Part shown: piece by piece, positions 1 to 7,166 of the stretch | Position numbering within the stretch: the stretch's first letter is position 1 | Layout of the letters: the number at the start of each line of letters is the position of its first letter | NCBI GenBank assembly: GCA_963922415.1 | Contig: CAWUIP010000086.1 | Span: forward strand, 1-15,559 | Length of the DNA stretch: 15,559 nt | Direction of reading: 5' to 3' | From: Aliishimia sp963922415 | Lineage (GTDB): Bacteria > Pseudomonadota > Alphaproteobacteria > Rhodobacterales > Rhodobacteraceae | Made by a program: the position numbers and the translations under genes | Notes under the pieces: model-generated | Seen by the model: only the letters and a program-made list of their open reading frames with translations | Database searches by the model: none | What the model was told of the DNA's origin: nothing

Positions 1-449
1 TTTCCAGCGGTTTAGAACCTGTTTACCTCGCGACGGGACGCGCATTTGACGCCGAAATGTCTGCCAAAATTAAGGTGCACCAGATCAGGCGTGGGCCGGA
101 ATGGTCGGTGCTCGAAGAGCCTGGGGACCTAAGTTCGGCACTCCAAAAGATTGCCGCGGATCAGGCTGTGCTTCTGGATTGCGCGACGATGTGGCTGTCG
201 AACCGATTGCTCGCGGGGCACTCGATGGAGGACGCCACAGAGGTTTTTTTGCGTCAGATCGGTGCGTGTCCAGCGCCTTTGGTCATTGTAACAAACGAAG
301 TCGGTCAAGGCATCGTGCCGGAAAACGCGATGGCGCGCGCGTTTCGTGAGGCGCAAGGGCGGCTGAACATCGCGATTGCTGGACGCGCGGGGCTTGCAGT
401 TCAGGTCGTTGCCGGATTGCCGAATGTTTTGAAGGGGGTGTTGCCGTGA
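1..449 (+). CDS. cobU: Adenosylcobinamide kinase / adenosylcobinamide-phosphate guanylyltransferase (C-terminal part, cut by window edge)
   Basis: The reading frame is open from base 3 at the left edge, so the ATG at 57 is internal and the true start lies outside the window. The visible 148 residues match the later two thirds of CobU/CobP. They show YLATGRAFDAEM, then RGPEW, LLDCATMWLSNRL, VTNEVGQGIVPENAMAR and a closing GLPNVLKG, all in family order. The N-terminal P-loop (GGxRSGKS type) would be upstream and cannot be checked. The enzyme phosphorylates adenosylcobinamide and then transfers GMP to it, a late step of cobalamin nucleotide-loop assembly in the cytoplasm. The stop overlaps the GTG start of the next gene in a GTGA arrangement, so the two are probably co-translated. 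Some alphaproteobacteria call this gene cobP. Family assignment is firm; only the name convention is open. Confidence 0.93.
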   Translation, partial: SSGLEPVYLATGRAFDAEMSAKIKVHQIRRGPEWSVLEEPGDLSSALQKIAADQAVLLDCATMWLSNRLLAGHSMEDATEVFLRQIGACPAPLVIVTNEVGQGIVPENAMARAFREAQGRLNIAIAGRAGLAVQVVAGLPNVLKGVLP

Positions 450-1024
450 CTGTATTTCACTGGGTCCGGCATGGCCCCACCCACGCAAAGAGCTTTGCGG
501 GTTGGCGCGATATTCCTGCCGATCTAAGCGACACCGACCAGATCCGGCGCCTGGACGACTATCTGCCAAGGAACGCGGCTCTGGTATCTTCGGACTTAAT
601 CCGCTGCGTCCAAACCGCTGATGCGCTCGGTGCCCATCGGCACCGGCTGCCCTCCAGACAAGGTCTACGCGAGTTCAACTTCGGGGCCTGGGACGACATG
701 GCATTTGGCAACGTATCGGCGCGTTGGCCGGACCTGAGCCGCGCATATTGGGAGACGCCAGGCGACGTGACTCCACCCGGCGGCGAAAGCTGGAACACAG
801 CCAAGGCGCGCGTTTCGGCGACAGCAGATGACCTCGCGCGGCGCGTTCCAAACGACAATATTATCGTGGTGGCGCATTTCGGCGCAATTTTGACCCAAGT
901 GCAAAGGGCCTTAGGCGTCACTGCGGAAGAGGCCTTGGCGCATCGGATCGACAATCTGTCCGTGACGGAAATAGACCTGAGGGGACCGACACCGGTCGTC
1001 GTGCACATTAATCACATTCCGTGA
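446..1024 (+). CDS. Histidine phosphatase family protein, probable alpha-ribazole phosphatase (CobC-like)
   Basis: This 192-residue protein has the histidine-phosphatase signature near the start (WVRHG, with catalytic H9), a REFNFGAWDDM segment around residues 72-82 resembling the family's conserved acidic motif, and the second catalytic histidine H144 in VVAHFGAIL. Length fits the branch of the phosphoglycerate-mutase superfamily that includes CobC. The GTG start at 446 overlaps the stop of cobU by four bases, pointing to translational coupling. From that context I infer a role in cobalamin assembly, removing phosphate from alpha-ribazole phosphate or a late intermediate. Sequence alone does not separate CobC from other small histidine phosphatases, so the substrate is inference while the fold and catalytic residues are visible. 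No signal peptide is seen, so it should be cytoplasmic. Confidence 0.85.
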   Translation: MTVFHWVRHGPTHAKSFAGWRDIPADLSDTDQIRRLDDYLPRNAALVSSDLIRCVQTADALGAHRHRLPSRQGLREFNFGAWDDMAFGNVSARWPDLSRAYWETPGDVTPPGGESWNTAKARVSATADDLARRVPNDNIIVVAHFGAILTQVQRALGVTAEEALAHRIDNLSVTEIDLRGPTPVVVHINHIP

Positions 1025-1083
1025 CGAGCCCATCCACAAATCAGCATTGGTCGCGCCCAGCCTTCACACCCTAAAACGGGGTC

Positions 1084-1950
1084 ATGACCTATGTACTTGC
1101 CCTAGGCGACTACGCCTATTCTTCTTGGTCGCTGCGCGGCTGGCTGCTGTTTGAAAAGTTCGGCATACCGCGCCGCGTTCATCTTGTGGACTTCGCAAAA
1201 GCGGACGTCCAGGATCAATTGGTTGATTTTGCGCCGGCGCGCACCGTGCCTGCGCTGCGCACGCCAGAAGGCGTGATCGTGTCGGACAGTCTTGCGATGG
1301 CCGAGGAGTTGGCGACTCGCCATCCCAAGGCTGGCCTCTGGCCCGAAGATCCGATGGCACGCGCCCTTGCCCGAACGCTGGCCGCAGAAATGCATTCAAG
1401 CTACACGGCACTACGGTCGGCCTGCCCGATGAACCTACGCACGGCGTTTAAGTGGACAGACCCAACCGCAGACGTGCGCGACGATATCGCCCGTATCGAA
1501 GACCTATGGGCTTATGCGCGATCAAAAGTTGGCGGGTCCGAGCCGTGGCTCTGCGGTGACTACTCCGTCGCTGACGCGTTTTTTGCCCCCGTGGCCGCAC
1601 GTATTGCTGGGTACGACCTGCTCGTGTCCGACGCCTCCCGTGCCTATGTGGAGGCCCACTTGAACGACTTGGCCTTCCGGCGATGGCGCGCCATGGGGCT
1701 GGCCCGCGGAGAGACGCTCTCCCGCTATGCCCAAACACACGAAACGGCACCTTGGCCCGGGCCAAAACCGTGGGTCGCCGAAGCCACAGAAGCGAGCGCG
1801 AGTGAAAATTCTCTGTGCCCTTATTCGGGCGAACCGGTCACGCACTTTCTGACGCTTGAAGGCAGGATCTTTGGCTTCTGCAACGCGTTTTGCCGTGACA
1901 AAACCGTGGCCGACCCCGAGGCTTGGCCTCAGTTCTCGGCACTTTTGTAG
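1084..1950 (+). CDS. Glutathione S-transferase family protein with C-terminal Cys-rich extension
   Basis: The protein has 288 residues. The first 75 or so form a thioredoxin-like GST N-domain: a YSSWSLRGWLLFEKFGI helix-1 region with Ser at the usual catalytic position, then the cis-Pro segment TVPAL near residues 56-60 and the glutathione-binding SDSLAMAEEL. Residues about 85-225 look like the all-helical C-domain, including the N-capping stretch WLCGDYSVADAFFAPV. The family usually ends near 210-230 residues. Here about 50 more follow, with C245, H254, C266 and C270 (a CPYSGEPV start, then FGFCNAFCRDK), resembling a small metal-binding or YHS/TRASH-like module. Such enzymes conjugate or exchange glutathione with electrophiles; the substrate is unknown. 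A 59-base gap separates it from the phosphatase gene, and the Shine-Dalgarno before the ATG is weak (CGGGG). A glutathione synthetase gene lies 1.6 kb away. Confidence 0.88.
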   Translation: MTYVLALGDYAYSSWSLRGWLLFEKFGIPRRVHLVDFAKADVQDQLVDFAPARTVPALRTPEGVIVSDSLAMAEELATRHPKAGLWPEDPMARALARTLAAEMHSSYTALRSACPMNLRTAFKWTDPTADVRDDIARIEDLWAYARSKVGGSEPWLCGDYSVADAFFAPVAARIAGYDLLVSDASRAYVEAHLNDLAFRRWRAMGLARGETLSRYAQTHETAPWPGPKPWVAEATEASASENSLCPYSGEPVTHFLTLEGRIFGFCNAFCRDKTVADPEAWPQFSALL

Positions 1951-2045
1951 CGCGGCTATCGGTAAACGCGGCCCAGCCGACATTAACATTTCGATAACCA
2001 TGTTTGCCTAGGCCGTTTCAGGGATACCTGGAGAGTTTGCCGAAT

Positions 2046-3567
2046 ATGGTTGCACGCGCTTACACCGTTGCCTTCGAAGGGGTCGAAGCCCGCATGGTCG
2101 AAGTGCAATGTGCGGTTTCACCCGGCTTACCTGCGTTTTCAATTGTCGGCTTGCCGCAAAAGGCGGTGACCGAAGCGCGCGACCGCGTCCGAACGGCCCT
2201 TGGCGCTATGGCAATCGCCCTGCCCTCCAAGCGGATCACCGTCAATCTGTCGCCCGCTGACCTGCCTAAAGATGGATCGCACTTTGATCTGCCCATAGCA
2301 CTTGCCTTGCTTGCAGCCCTGGAACTGTTGCCGCCTGACGCGATCGAAGGCGTTGTCGCTTTAGGGGAATTGTCCCTGGATGGATCTCTGGTTCCCGTGC
2401 AAGGCGCATTGCCCGCTGCGATGGCCGCCTCTGCGGCGGATCGCAGCCTTGTCTGCCCCGCAGCATCCGGCGCCGAAGCCGCGTGGGTTGCAGATACAGA
2501 GGTGATCGCGGCGGACACACTTGCCGAGATCTTGCACCATTTCACTGGCTTACGGCCCTTGGCACCGGCGCAGGCAGGCGAGGTCACGTCAGAGGCAAAC
2601 CAACGCGACCTTATCGACGTCAAGGGCCAGGAACGTGCCAAGCGCGCGCTGGAAATCGCGGCAGCTGGGCGGCACCACATGATCTTGGTGGGCCCACCCG
2701 GCTCTGGGAAATCGATGCTGGCTGCGCGGCTGCCGTCCATTCTTCCAACGCTTAGCCCACAGGAAGCCTTGGAAACCTCAATGATCCATTCGCTGTCTGG
2801 CCTGCTGGATGCGGGCGGTATTTCGCGCAGCCGCCCCTTCCGGGAGCCACATCACACCGCTTCGATGGCCGCGATCATCGGCGGGGGGCGGGGGGCGGGG
2901 GGCGAAACCGGGGGAGGTTTCGCTCGCGCATAACGGTGTGCTCTTTATGGACGAATTTCCAGAGTTCCCGCGTATGGTGCTCGAGACTCTGCGCCAACCC
3001 ATTGAAACGGGTGAGGTGATGGTGGCCCGCGCCAATGCGCATGTGAAGTACCCATGCCAGTTCATGCTCGTGGCTGCCGCCAACCCCTGCCGCTGCGGTT
3101 ACCTCACGGACCCAGAGAGAGCCTGCGCGCGCGTGCCCCAATGTGGCGAGGACTACCTTGGGCGCATCTCGGGTCCTCTGATGGACCGGTTCGATCTGCG
3201 CATCGAAGTACCTCCGGTGTCTTTTCAAGATCTCGACCTGCCTGCGTCCGGCGAAACCTCAGAGGTCGTGGCCGAACGCGTCGCCGCCGCACGACGGCAG
3301 CAAGCCGCCCGGTTCGGAGACGAAACACGCATGCGCAGCAACGCGGACGCAACGGGTCAAGTTCTCGACGACATCGCGACCCCGGACGAAGAGGGGCGCG
3401 CACTCTTGACCAAAGTCGCCGAACGCTTCGGATTGTCGGCCCGTGGTTATCATCGCGTCTTGCGCGTTGCGCGCACAATCGCGGACTTAGAGGGTTCCGA
3501 GACCGTGAGAAAGCCGCATGTCGGCGAGGCGGTCAGTTATCGGCTACACATTGGGGCCGCCGCTTAG
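2046..3567 (+). pseudogene. comM: ComM/YifB-family AAA+ ATPase (Mg-chelatase-like), frameshifted by a 7-base tandem copy
   Basis: Read from ATG 2046 (GGAGAG at 2030-2035 ahead of it), the frame shows the N-terminal lon-protease-like fold (LPAFSIVGLP, ITVNLSPADLPKDGSHFDLPI) and Walker A GPPGSGKS at residues 216-223. It then hits a stop at 2931-2933 after 295 residues. The rest continues in another frame: PGEVSLAHNGVLFMDEFPEF (Walker B, D/E near residues 300-301), NPCRCGY and SGPLMDRFDL. Both halves match ComM with nothing missing. The break lies in three copies of CGGGGGG (2882-2902). With two copies the text reads GGGRGAKPGEVS, as expected for the family, and the full product is 504 residues, the normal size. 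ComM promotes branch migration when foreign DNA is integrated during natural transformation. As written, the product lacks Walker B and should be inactive. Mutation, switching or assembly error are all possible. The TTG at 2004 is a less likely start. Confidence 0.92.
2882..2902 (+). repeat. Three tandem copies of heptamer CGGGGGG inside comM
   Basis: Copies occupy 2882-2888, 2889-2895 and 2896-2902, followed by CG and then AAACC. Seven is not a multiple of three, so copy number sets the frame: two copies join the comM halves exactly, three shift them. The three G6 runs plus G5 at 2910-2914 also fit the pattern of a coding-strand G-quadruplex. Confidence 0.95.
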
Positions 3568-4505
3568 GCGCTCATCCGTTTTTCTTCGATAACTTCCCAA
3601 ATGCGACCCGCCACGTTGATCCCGTCAAACCGCTCCAGCTCTTGGATGCCGGTCGGCGAGGTTACGTTGATCTCGGTCAGGTAATCGCCAATCACGTCAA
3701 TCCCGACAAAGATCTGCCCCTTCTCGCGCAGTAGCGGGCCAATCGCTTCGCAAATCTCGCGATCGCGCGCAGTGAGGCCAACCTTTTCGGGACGCCCCCC
3801 CACATGCATATTGGACCGCGTCTCGCCAGGCGCGGGCACACGATTGATCGCACCAATGGGCTCTCCGTTCACCAAAATGACACGCTTGTCACCTTTTGAG
3901 ACGTCTGGCAAAAACTGCTGTGCAATCAACGGCTCGCGCGACATGTTGGTGAAAAGCTCATGCAGCGAGGCCAAGTTGCGGTCCTCTCGCGTCAACTTGA
4001 AGACACCCGCGCCGCCATTGCCATAAAGCGGCTTTAAAATAATATCCCCGTGGTGTTCTTTGAACGCCTTCAGTGTGTCTATGTCGCGCGCAATCGTCGT
4101 CGCGGGGGTCAACTCGGGAAACTGTAGAACCAGCAGTTTTTCCGGGTAGTTGCGTACCCAGAACGGGTCGTTCACCACCAAGGTGCCAGGCGTGATTAAG
4201 TCCAATAGATGGGTCGACGTAATGTAATGCATGTCAAAGGGCGGGTCCTGCCGCAGCCAGACCACATCGAAGTCGGCAAGGTTGACCTCACGCTCTGGTC
4301 CCAGGTCTGCATGCGCGCCTTGCACACGTGCCACTGTGAGGTCATGGCCACGTGCAGTTACCTGACCGTTTTGGAACGCGAGTTTGTCGGGAACATACAC
4401 GAACAGCGAATGCCCCCTTGCTTGCGCCTCTTCCGCAAGCCTGAACGAACTGTCTGCATTTATGTCGACCGCGCCGATCGGATCCATCTGAAACGCAACT
4501 TTCAT
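3564..4505 (-). CDS. gshB: Glutathione synthetase
   Basis: This 313-residue ATP-grasp enzyme joins gamma-glutamylcysteine and glycine, using ATP, to make glutathione in the cytoplasm. The N-terminus MKVAFQMDPI and the early DSSFRLAEEAQARGH are typical of bacterial GshB. VWLRQDPPFDMHYI (about 82-95), NDPFWVRNYPEKL (112-124) and the ATP-binding glycine loop YGNGGAG (161-167) follow. Near the C-terminus are the metal- and substrate-binding GIDVIGDYLTEINVTSPTG residues. Length matches the family (about 315). The ATG start has an AAGGGA-like ribosome site upstream. It is the third gene of the rsmI-yraN-gshB set, 63 bases after yraN. Its last four bases overlap the end of comM on the other strand. 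A 13-base palindrome lies 19-31 bases before the start. Identification is secure. Confidence 0.97.
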   Translation of the reverse strand: MKVAFQMDPIGAVDINADSSFRLAEEAQARGHSLFVYVPDKLAFQNGQVTARGHDLTVARVQGAHADLGPEREVNLADFDVVWLRQDPPFDMHYITSTHLLDLITPGTLVVNDPFWVRNYPEKLLVLQFPELTPATTIARDIDTLKAFKEHHGDIILKPLYGNGGAGVFKLTREDRNLASLHELFTNMSREPLIAQQFLPDVSKGDKRVILVNGEPIGAINRVPAPGETRSNMHVGGRPEKVGLTARDREICEAIGPLLREKGQIFVGIDVIGDYLTEINVTSPTGIQELERFDGINVAGRIWEVIEEKRMSA

Positions 4506-4523
4506 GACCCGTCCCTTTTTCTA

Positions 4524-4536
4524 AGTTCCAGGAACT
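4524..4536. promoter_or_regulatory. 13-base perfect palindrome ahead of gshB
   Basis: AGTTCC-A-GGAACT is a perfect inverted repeat with 6-base arms, ending 19 bases before the gshB ATG and within the 63-base gap after yraN. Arms this short could bind a dimeric regulator or form a minor hairpin. It does not match the alphaproteobacterial SOS box, which is a direct repeat of GTTC/GAAC. The regulator, if any, is unknown. Confidence 0.35.
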
Positions 4537-4568
4537 AGATGACCCTGCAGGCAAGCAGACGCAATGGG

Positions 4569-4952
4569 TCAGGCGGCCATTAACGCATTTTCCAAGATTT
4601 CTAAGCGTGATTGACCATCGACAAGCGCCACATCCACACGCAGGGGCGTCAAGCTGCCGCGAGGACAGGTCCCCACAAACTCTTCTGCAGATTGCGAGAT
4701 GCGTTGGATCTGCCGCGCACCCAATCTGGCGAGGGCTTGATCGTGGGTCTTAGAGGCTTTGACCTCAACGCAAATGACGGCGTCCCCGTCATTGAAGATC
4801 AGGTCGATTTCGCCTGCTGTTCCACGCCAGCGCTGCTGAGCAAGTGTAGCCCCGCGTCGCGTGTAATGACGAATGACTTGATCCTCGGCAGCCAGTCCTT
4901 TGCGGTACCCAACAGCACCTCGCATTGCTTTTTGCGCTTTGACGCGCTGCAC
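4569..4952 (-). CDS. yraN: YraN family protein (UPF0102, endonuclease-like fold)
   Basis: The core GLAAEDQVIRHYTRRGATL, then QRWRGTAGEIDLIF and VICVEVKAS, is the UPF0102/YraN signature. The E-D...ExK spacing is that of PD-(D/E)XK nuclease-like folds. The biochemical role is unsettled for the family. The frame is open back to a TTG at 5042, which would overlap rsmI by 35 bases and give 157 residues, longer than the usual 115-130. I chose GTG 4952 (127 residues), which keeps a basic stretch (VQRVKAQKAMRG) before the core. ATG 4925 (118 residues) is equally possible, and neither has a convincing ribosome site. The gene lies just after rsmI and before gshB in the same direction. In enterobacteria yraN also lies beside rsmI (yraL) and lpoA (yraM). 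The family call is firm and the start is not. Confidence 0.88.
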   Translation of the reverse strand: MQRVKAQKAMRGAVGYRKGLAAEDQVIRHYTRRGATLAQQRWRGTAGEIDLIFNDGDAVICVEVKASKTHDQALARLGARQIQRISQSAEEFVGTCPRGSLTPLRVDVALVDGQSRLEILENALMAA

Positions 4953-5007
4953 CGCCTCAGCACGGTCGGCCCACTCAAAAAGCGGTTCATCACGACCGCA
5001 CGTCAGG

Positions 5008-5886
5008 TTATCTGGAACTGTCTTCGTCGCGCTTCGCTGCAAGTGCTAGGGCCCTTTGATAAACATCTCTACGTTTCAAACCGGTTTCTTCCGCAATGCG
5101 GTGTGCTGCATCCCGGATCGACACCTCTTTCAACGCGCTTTCTATCATATCATCTAAGAATATTTCCCTAACACCGCTGCCGCGCTCTCTGTCAATGAGC
5201 AGGACAATCTCACCTTTTAGCGGAGAAGCCGCAACGCTGTCGCAAAGCTCGGCCAGCGTGCCGTGGCGGACGTCTTCAAACCTCTTTGTGAGTTCGCGGC
5301 AGATCGACGCCATCCGCTGATCGCCTAAAATCTGCCGGGCGGCCTCAAGAACGGCGGCGGCGCGTTTGGCTGTCTCAAACAGGACAAGAGTTGCAGGTAT
5401 GTCTCCTAATGCCTGGATTGCTTTATCGCGCGCCACTGTTTTCGCAGGCAAAAATCCGACAAAGTGAAAGGCGTCCGTTGCAATACCGCCGAGCGCAAGC
5501 GCTGTGGTCACCGAGGAAGGTCCTGGTGCGGACGTAGCGGCAACCCCCGCTGCGCGGGCGGCGCGCACGAGTTCGAAACCTGGATCGGCAATGAGTGGCA
5601 TACCGGCTTCGGACGCATAGGCCAGCGACTTACCAGCAGCCATTTGGTCCACAAGCCAAGCCACCGTGCCTTGACCGCTGTGATCGTGCAAAGCCACTAT
5701 TCGGCGATCCTTTAAGGGAATTGCGTGAATATCCAAGAGTTTGCGCAAGGATCTCGTGTCTTCGGCCGCCAGAAGGTCCGCCGAGGCGAGAACGTCCAAC
5801 GCCCGCAATGTGATGTCGCGTGCTGTTCCAATCGGCACACCCACCAGATAGAGACCGGGTGCCAGGTTTTTTTGCTCGTAATTCAC
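5008..5886 (-). CDS. rsmI: 16S rRNA (cytidine1402-2'-O)-methyltransferase
   Basis: The product methylates the 2'-O of C1402 in the decoding centre of 16S rRNA using S-adenosylmethionine. The tetrapyrrole-methylase fold is clear: GLYLVGVPIGTARDITLRAL near the start, AAEDTRSLRKLL (about 40-51), a YASEAGMPLIADPGFE loop and APGPSSVTTALALGG, then FHFVGFLPAK. In many homologues the middle loop reads SDAGTP; here it is SEAGMP, a mild variation. GTG 5886 gives 292 residues and has AAGGGGG seven bases upstream. An earlier in-frame GTG at 5904 would add six residues (KGGPG region) but destroys that ribosome site, so I prefer 5886. The gene is divergent from the LpoA-like gene and heads the rsmI-yraN-gshB set. 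Confidence 0.94.
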   Translation of the reverse strand: MNYEQKNLAPGLYLVGVPIGTARDITLRALDVLASADLLAAEDTRSLRKLLDIHAIPLKDRRIVALHDHSGQGTVAWLVDQMAAGKSLAYASEAGMPLIADPGFELVRAARAAGVAATSAPGPSSVTTALALGGIATDAFHFVGFLPAKTVARDKAIQALGDIPATLVLFETAKRAAAVLEAARQILGDQRMASICRELTKRFEDVRHGTLAELCDSVAASPLKGEIVLLIDRERGSGVREIFLDDMIESALKEVSIRDAAHRIAEETGLKRRDVYQRALALAAKRDEDSSR

Positions 5887-5889
5887 CCC

Positions 5890-5917
5890 TGGACCCCCTT
5901 TCACAGGTCTCTATTAT
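5890..5917 (+). promoter_or_regulatory. Possible sigma70-type promoter for the LpoA-like/glnD/murJ set
   Basis: TGGACC at 5890-5895 (four of six matches to TTGACA) and TATTAT at 5912-5917 are separated by 16 bases. This would start transcription about 50 bases before the ATG at 5975. It overlaps the ribosome site region of rsmI on the other strand. The call rests on consensus match alone; no matching minus-strand promoter was found. Confidence 0.35.
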
Positions 5918-5974
5918 CACGCGCGACAAGGGCCGGCCGCAAGCGTCAGCTCAATCCAGGGAGACCCAGAGCTT

Positions 5975-7153
5975 ATGTCCGTATCATTTATGTTTCGTCA
6001 GAAAGTCTGGACGCGCGCGCTTGGCGCTCTTGCCGCTCTTACCCTTGTGGCGTGCGAACCCATTGATTTGGCGGGTCTAACGGGCGGCGGGCAAGCGATC
6101 AATCCGAATGCTGCGGTGCCTGTGGCCTTGTTGGTTCCTCGCGGCGGCGGCAATCCGACAGATGACGTTTTGGCGCAATCGTTGGAAAATGCCGCCCGTT
6201 TGGCGGTCGCCGACCTGCAAGGCGCGGCTATTGACCTGCGCGTCTATGGCACCGCCGGCAATGCAGCAACTGCAGCAAGCCAGGCGCAAGTCGCGGTTAA
6301 TGACGGTGCCAAGATCATCATTGGGCCAGTCTATGCCGAAGCGGCGAATGCTGCGGGTGTCGCTGTTGCGGACGACAACGTGAACGTGCTGGCCTTCTCA
6401 AACAACCCAGCTATCGCGGGCGGCAACGTCTTTATCCTTGGTTCAACATTCCGCAATACCGCAGATCGGCTGACGCGCTATGCCGCGCGCCAGGGCCGCA
6501 ACCGTATTGTGCTGGTCCACGGAAATGACGTGCCAGGACAAGCTGGCCGGGACGCAATTCTGCGTGCGGCTGCCGGATCCGGTGCTGAAATTGTCGCGTC
6601 GGTAGACTATACTGTCAGCCAAGCAGGCGTTTCGTCCGCGATCCCCCGCATCAAGTCCGCCGTCGAAAGCGCCGGCGCGAACGCAATATTCCTGACCTCG
6701 ACAACAGCGGGCGCCCTTTCGCTTTACGCCACGCTCCTGCCCGAAGCGGGCGTTGGCCAAGATGTGGCGCAATACATCGGACTAACGCGGTGGGATATCC
6801 CGGCGCAAACGCTCACATTGCCAGGCCTACAGGGCGGCTGGTTCGCGCTACCAGACCCCGGCCGCACCGCCGGCTTTGCCCAGCGATATGTTGCAGCTTA
6901 TGGCGCATCCCCGCACCCGATCGGCGGTTTGGCCTATGATGGGATCGCAGCGATTGGCGCACTGGTGGCCTCTGGCAATCGAGATGCGTTGACAAAAGCA
7001 GCGTTGACCCAATCCGCGGGCTTCCAAGGAACAGGGGGCGTCTTTCGCTTGAACGGAGACGGTACGAACCAGCGCGCCGTTGCCGTTGCAACTGTCCAAG
7101 CCGGTCAACGCGTGATCTTAGATCCGGCGCCACAAGGCTTCGGCGGGTTCTAG
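5975..7153 (+). CDS. LpoA-like penicillin-binding protein activator lipoprotein (periplasmic-binding fold)
   Basis: The protein has 392 residues. A basic, hydrophobic N-terminus ends in the lipobox LVAC (C27), so it should be lipid-anchored and face the periplasm. The rest resembles a type-1 periplasmic-binding fold as in the C-terminal domain of LpoA: VPVALLVPRGGG (about 49-60), GAKIIIGPVYAEAANAAG, VLAFSNNPAIAGGNVF, then RIVLVHGNDVPG and GLAYDGIAAIGALV near the end. Enterobacterial LpoA has an extra N-terminal TPR domain of some 250 residues; it is absent here, as in other alphaproteobacterial members. LpoA stimulates the peptidoglycan synthase PBP1A; for this short form that role is inference. 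ATG 5975 has GGGAGA about ten bases upstream; ATG 5990 is an alternative without a ribosome site. Only 13 bases separate it from glnD. It could instead be read as a branched-chain amino-acid-type binding protein, but the lipobox and context favour the activator. Confidence 0.85.
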   Translation: MSVSFMFRQKVWTRALGALAALTLVACEPIDLAGLTGGGQAINPNAAVPVALLVPRGGGNPTDDVLAQSLENAARLAVADLQGAAIDLRVYGTAGNAATAASQAQVAVNDGAKIIIGPVYAEAANAAGVAVADDNVNVLAFSNNPAIAGGNVFILGSTFRNTADRLTRYAARQGRNRIVLVHGNDVPGQAGRDAILRAAAGSGAEIVASVDYTVSQAGVSSAIPRIKSAVESAGANAIFLTSTTAGALSLYATLLPEAGVGQDVAQYIGLTRWDIPAQTLTLPGLQGGWFALPDPGRTAGFAQRYVAAYGASPHPIGGLAYDGIAAIGALVASGNRDALTKAALTQSAGFQGTGGVFRLNGDGTNQRAVAVATVQAGQRVILDPAPQGFGGF

Positions 7154-7166
7154 GGCAAACCTCCGC

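Noticed and set aside
1..56. Possible truncated cobU lacking its P-loop, i.e. a pseudogene
   Set aside because: The frame is open to the window edge with family-typical residues before ATG 57, so the missing part is simply outside the window.
2060..2740. Open frame of 226 residues antisense to comM
   Set aside because: It mirrors the strongly conserved comM coding strand; composition is Ala/Ser/Arg-rich as expected for a shadow frame and no motif is seen.
2882..2933. Programmed ribosomal frameshift producing full-length ComM
   Set aside because: The exact 7-base repeat unit explains the shift without recoding, and comM homologues are, as far as I know, single frames. Transcriptional slippage on the G-runs cannot be fully excluded.
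3054..3734. Plus-strand open frame of 226 residues across the comM/gshB junction
   Set aside because: Out of frame with comM and antisense to gshB; Arg-rich shadow.
4524..4536. LexA (SOS) box before gshB
   Set aside because: The alphaproteobacterial box is a direct repeat of GTTC or GAAC with seven bases between; this is an inverted repeat with a three-base centre.
4799..4993. Alternative short minus-strand frame starting GTGATGAAC inside yraN
   Set aside because: The YraN signature residues lie in the other frame, so this is a shadow.
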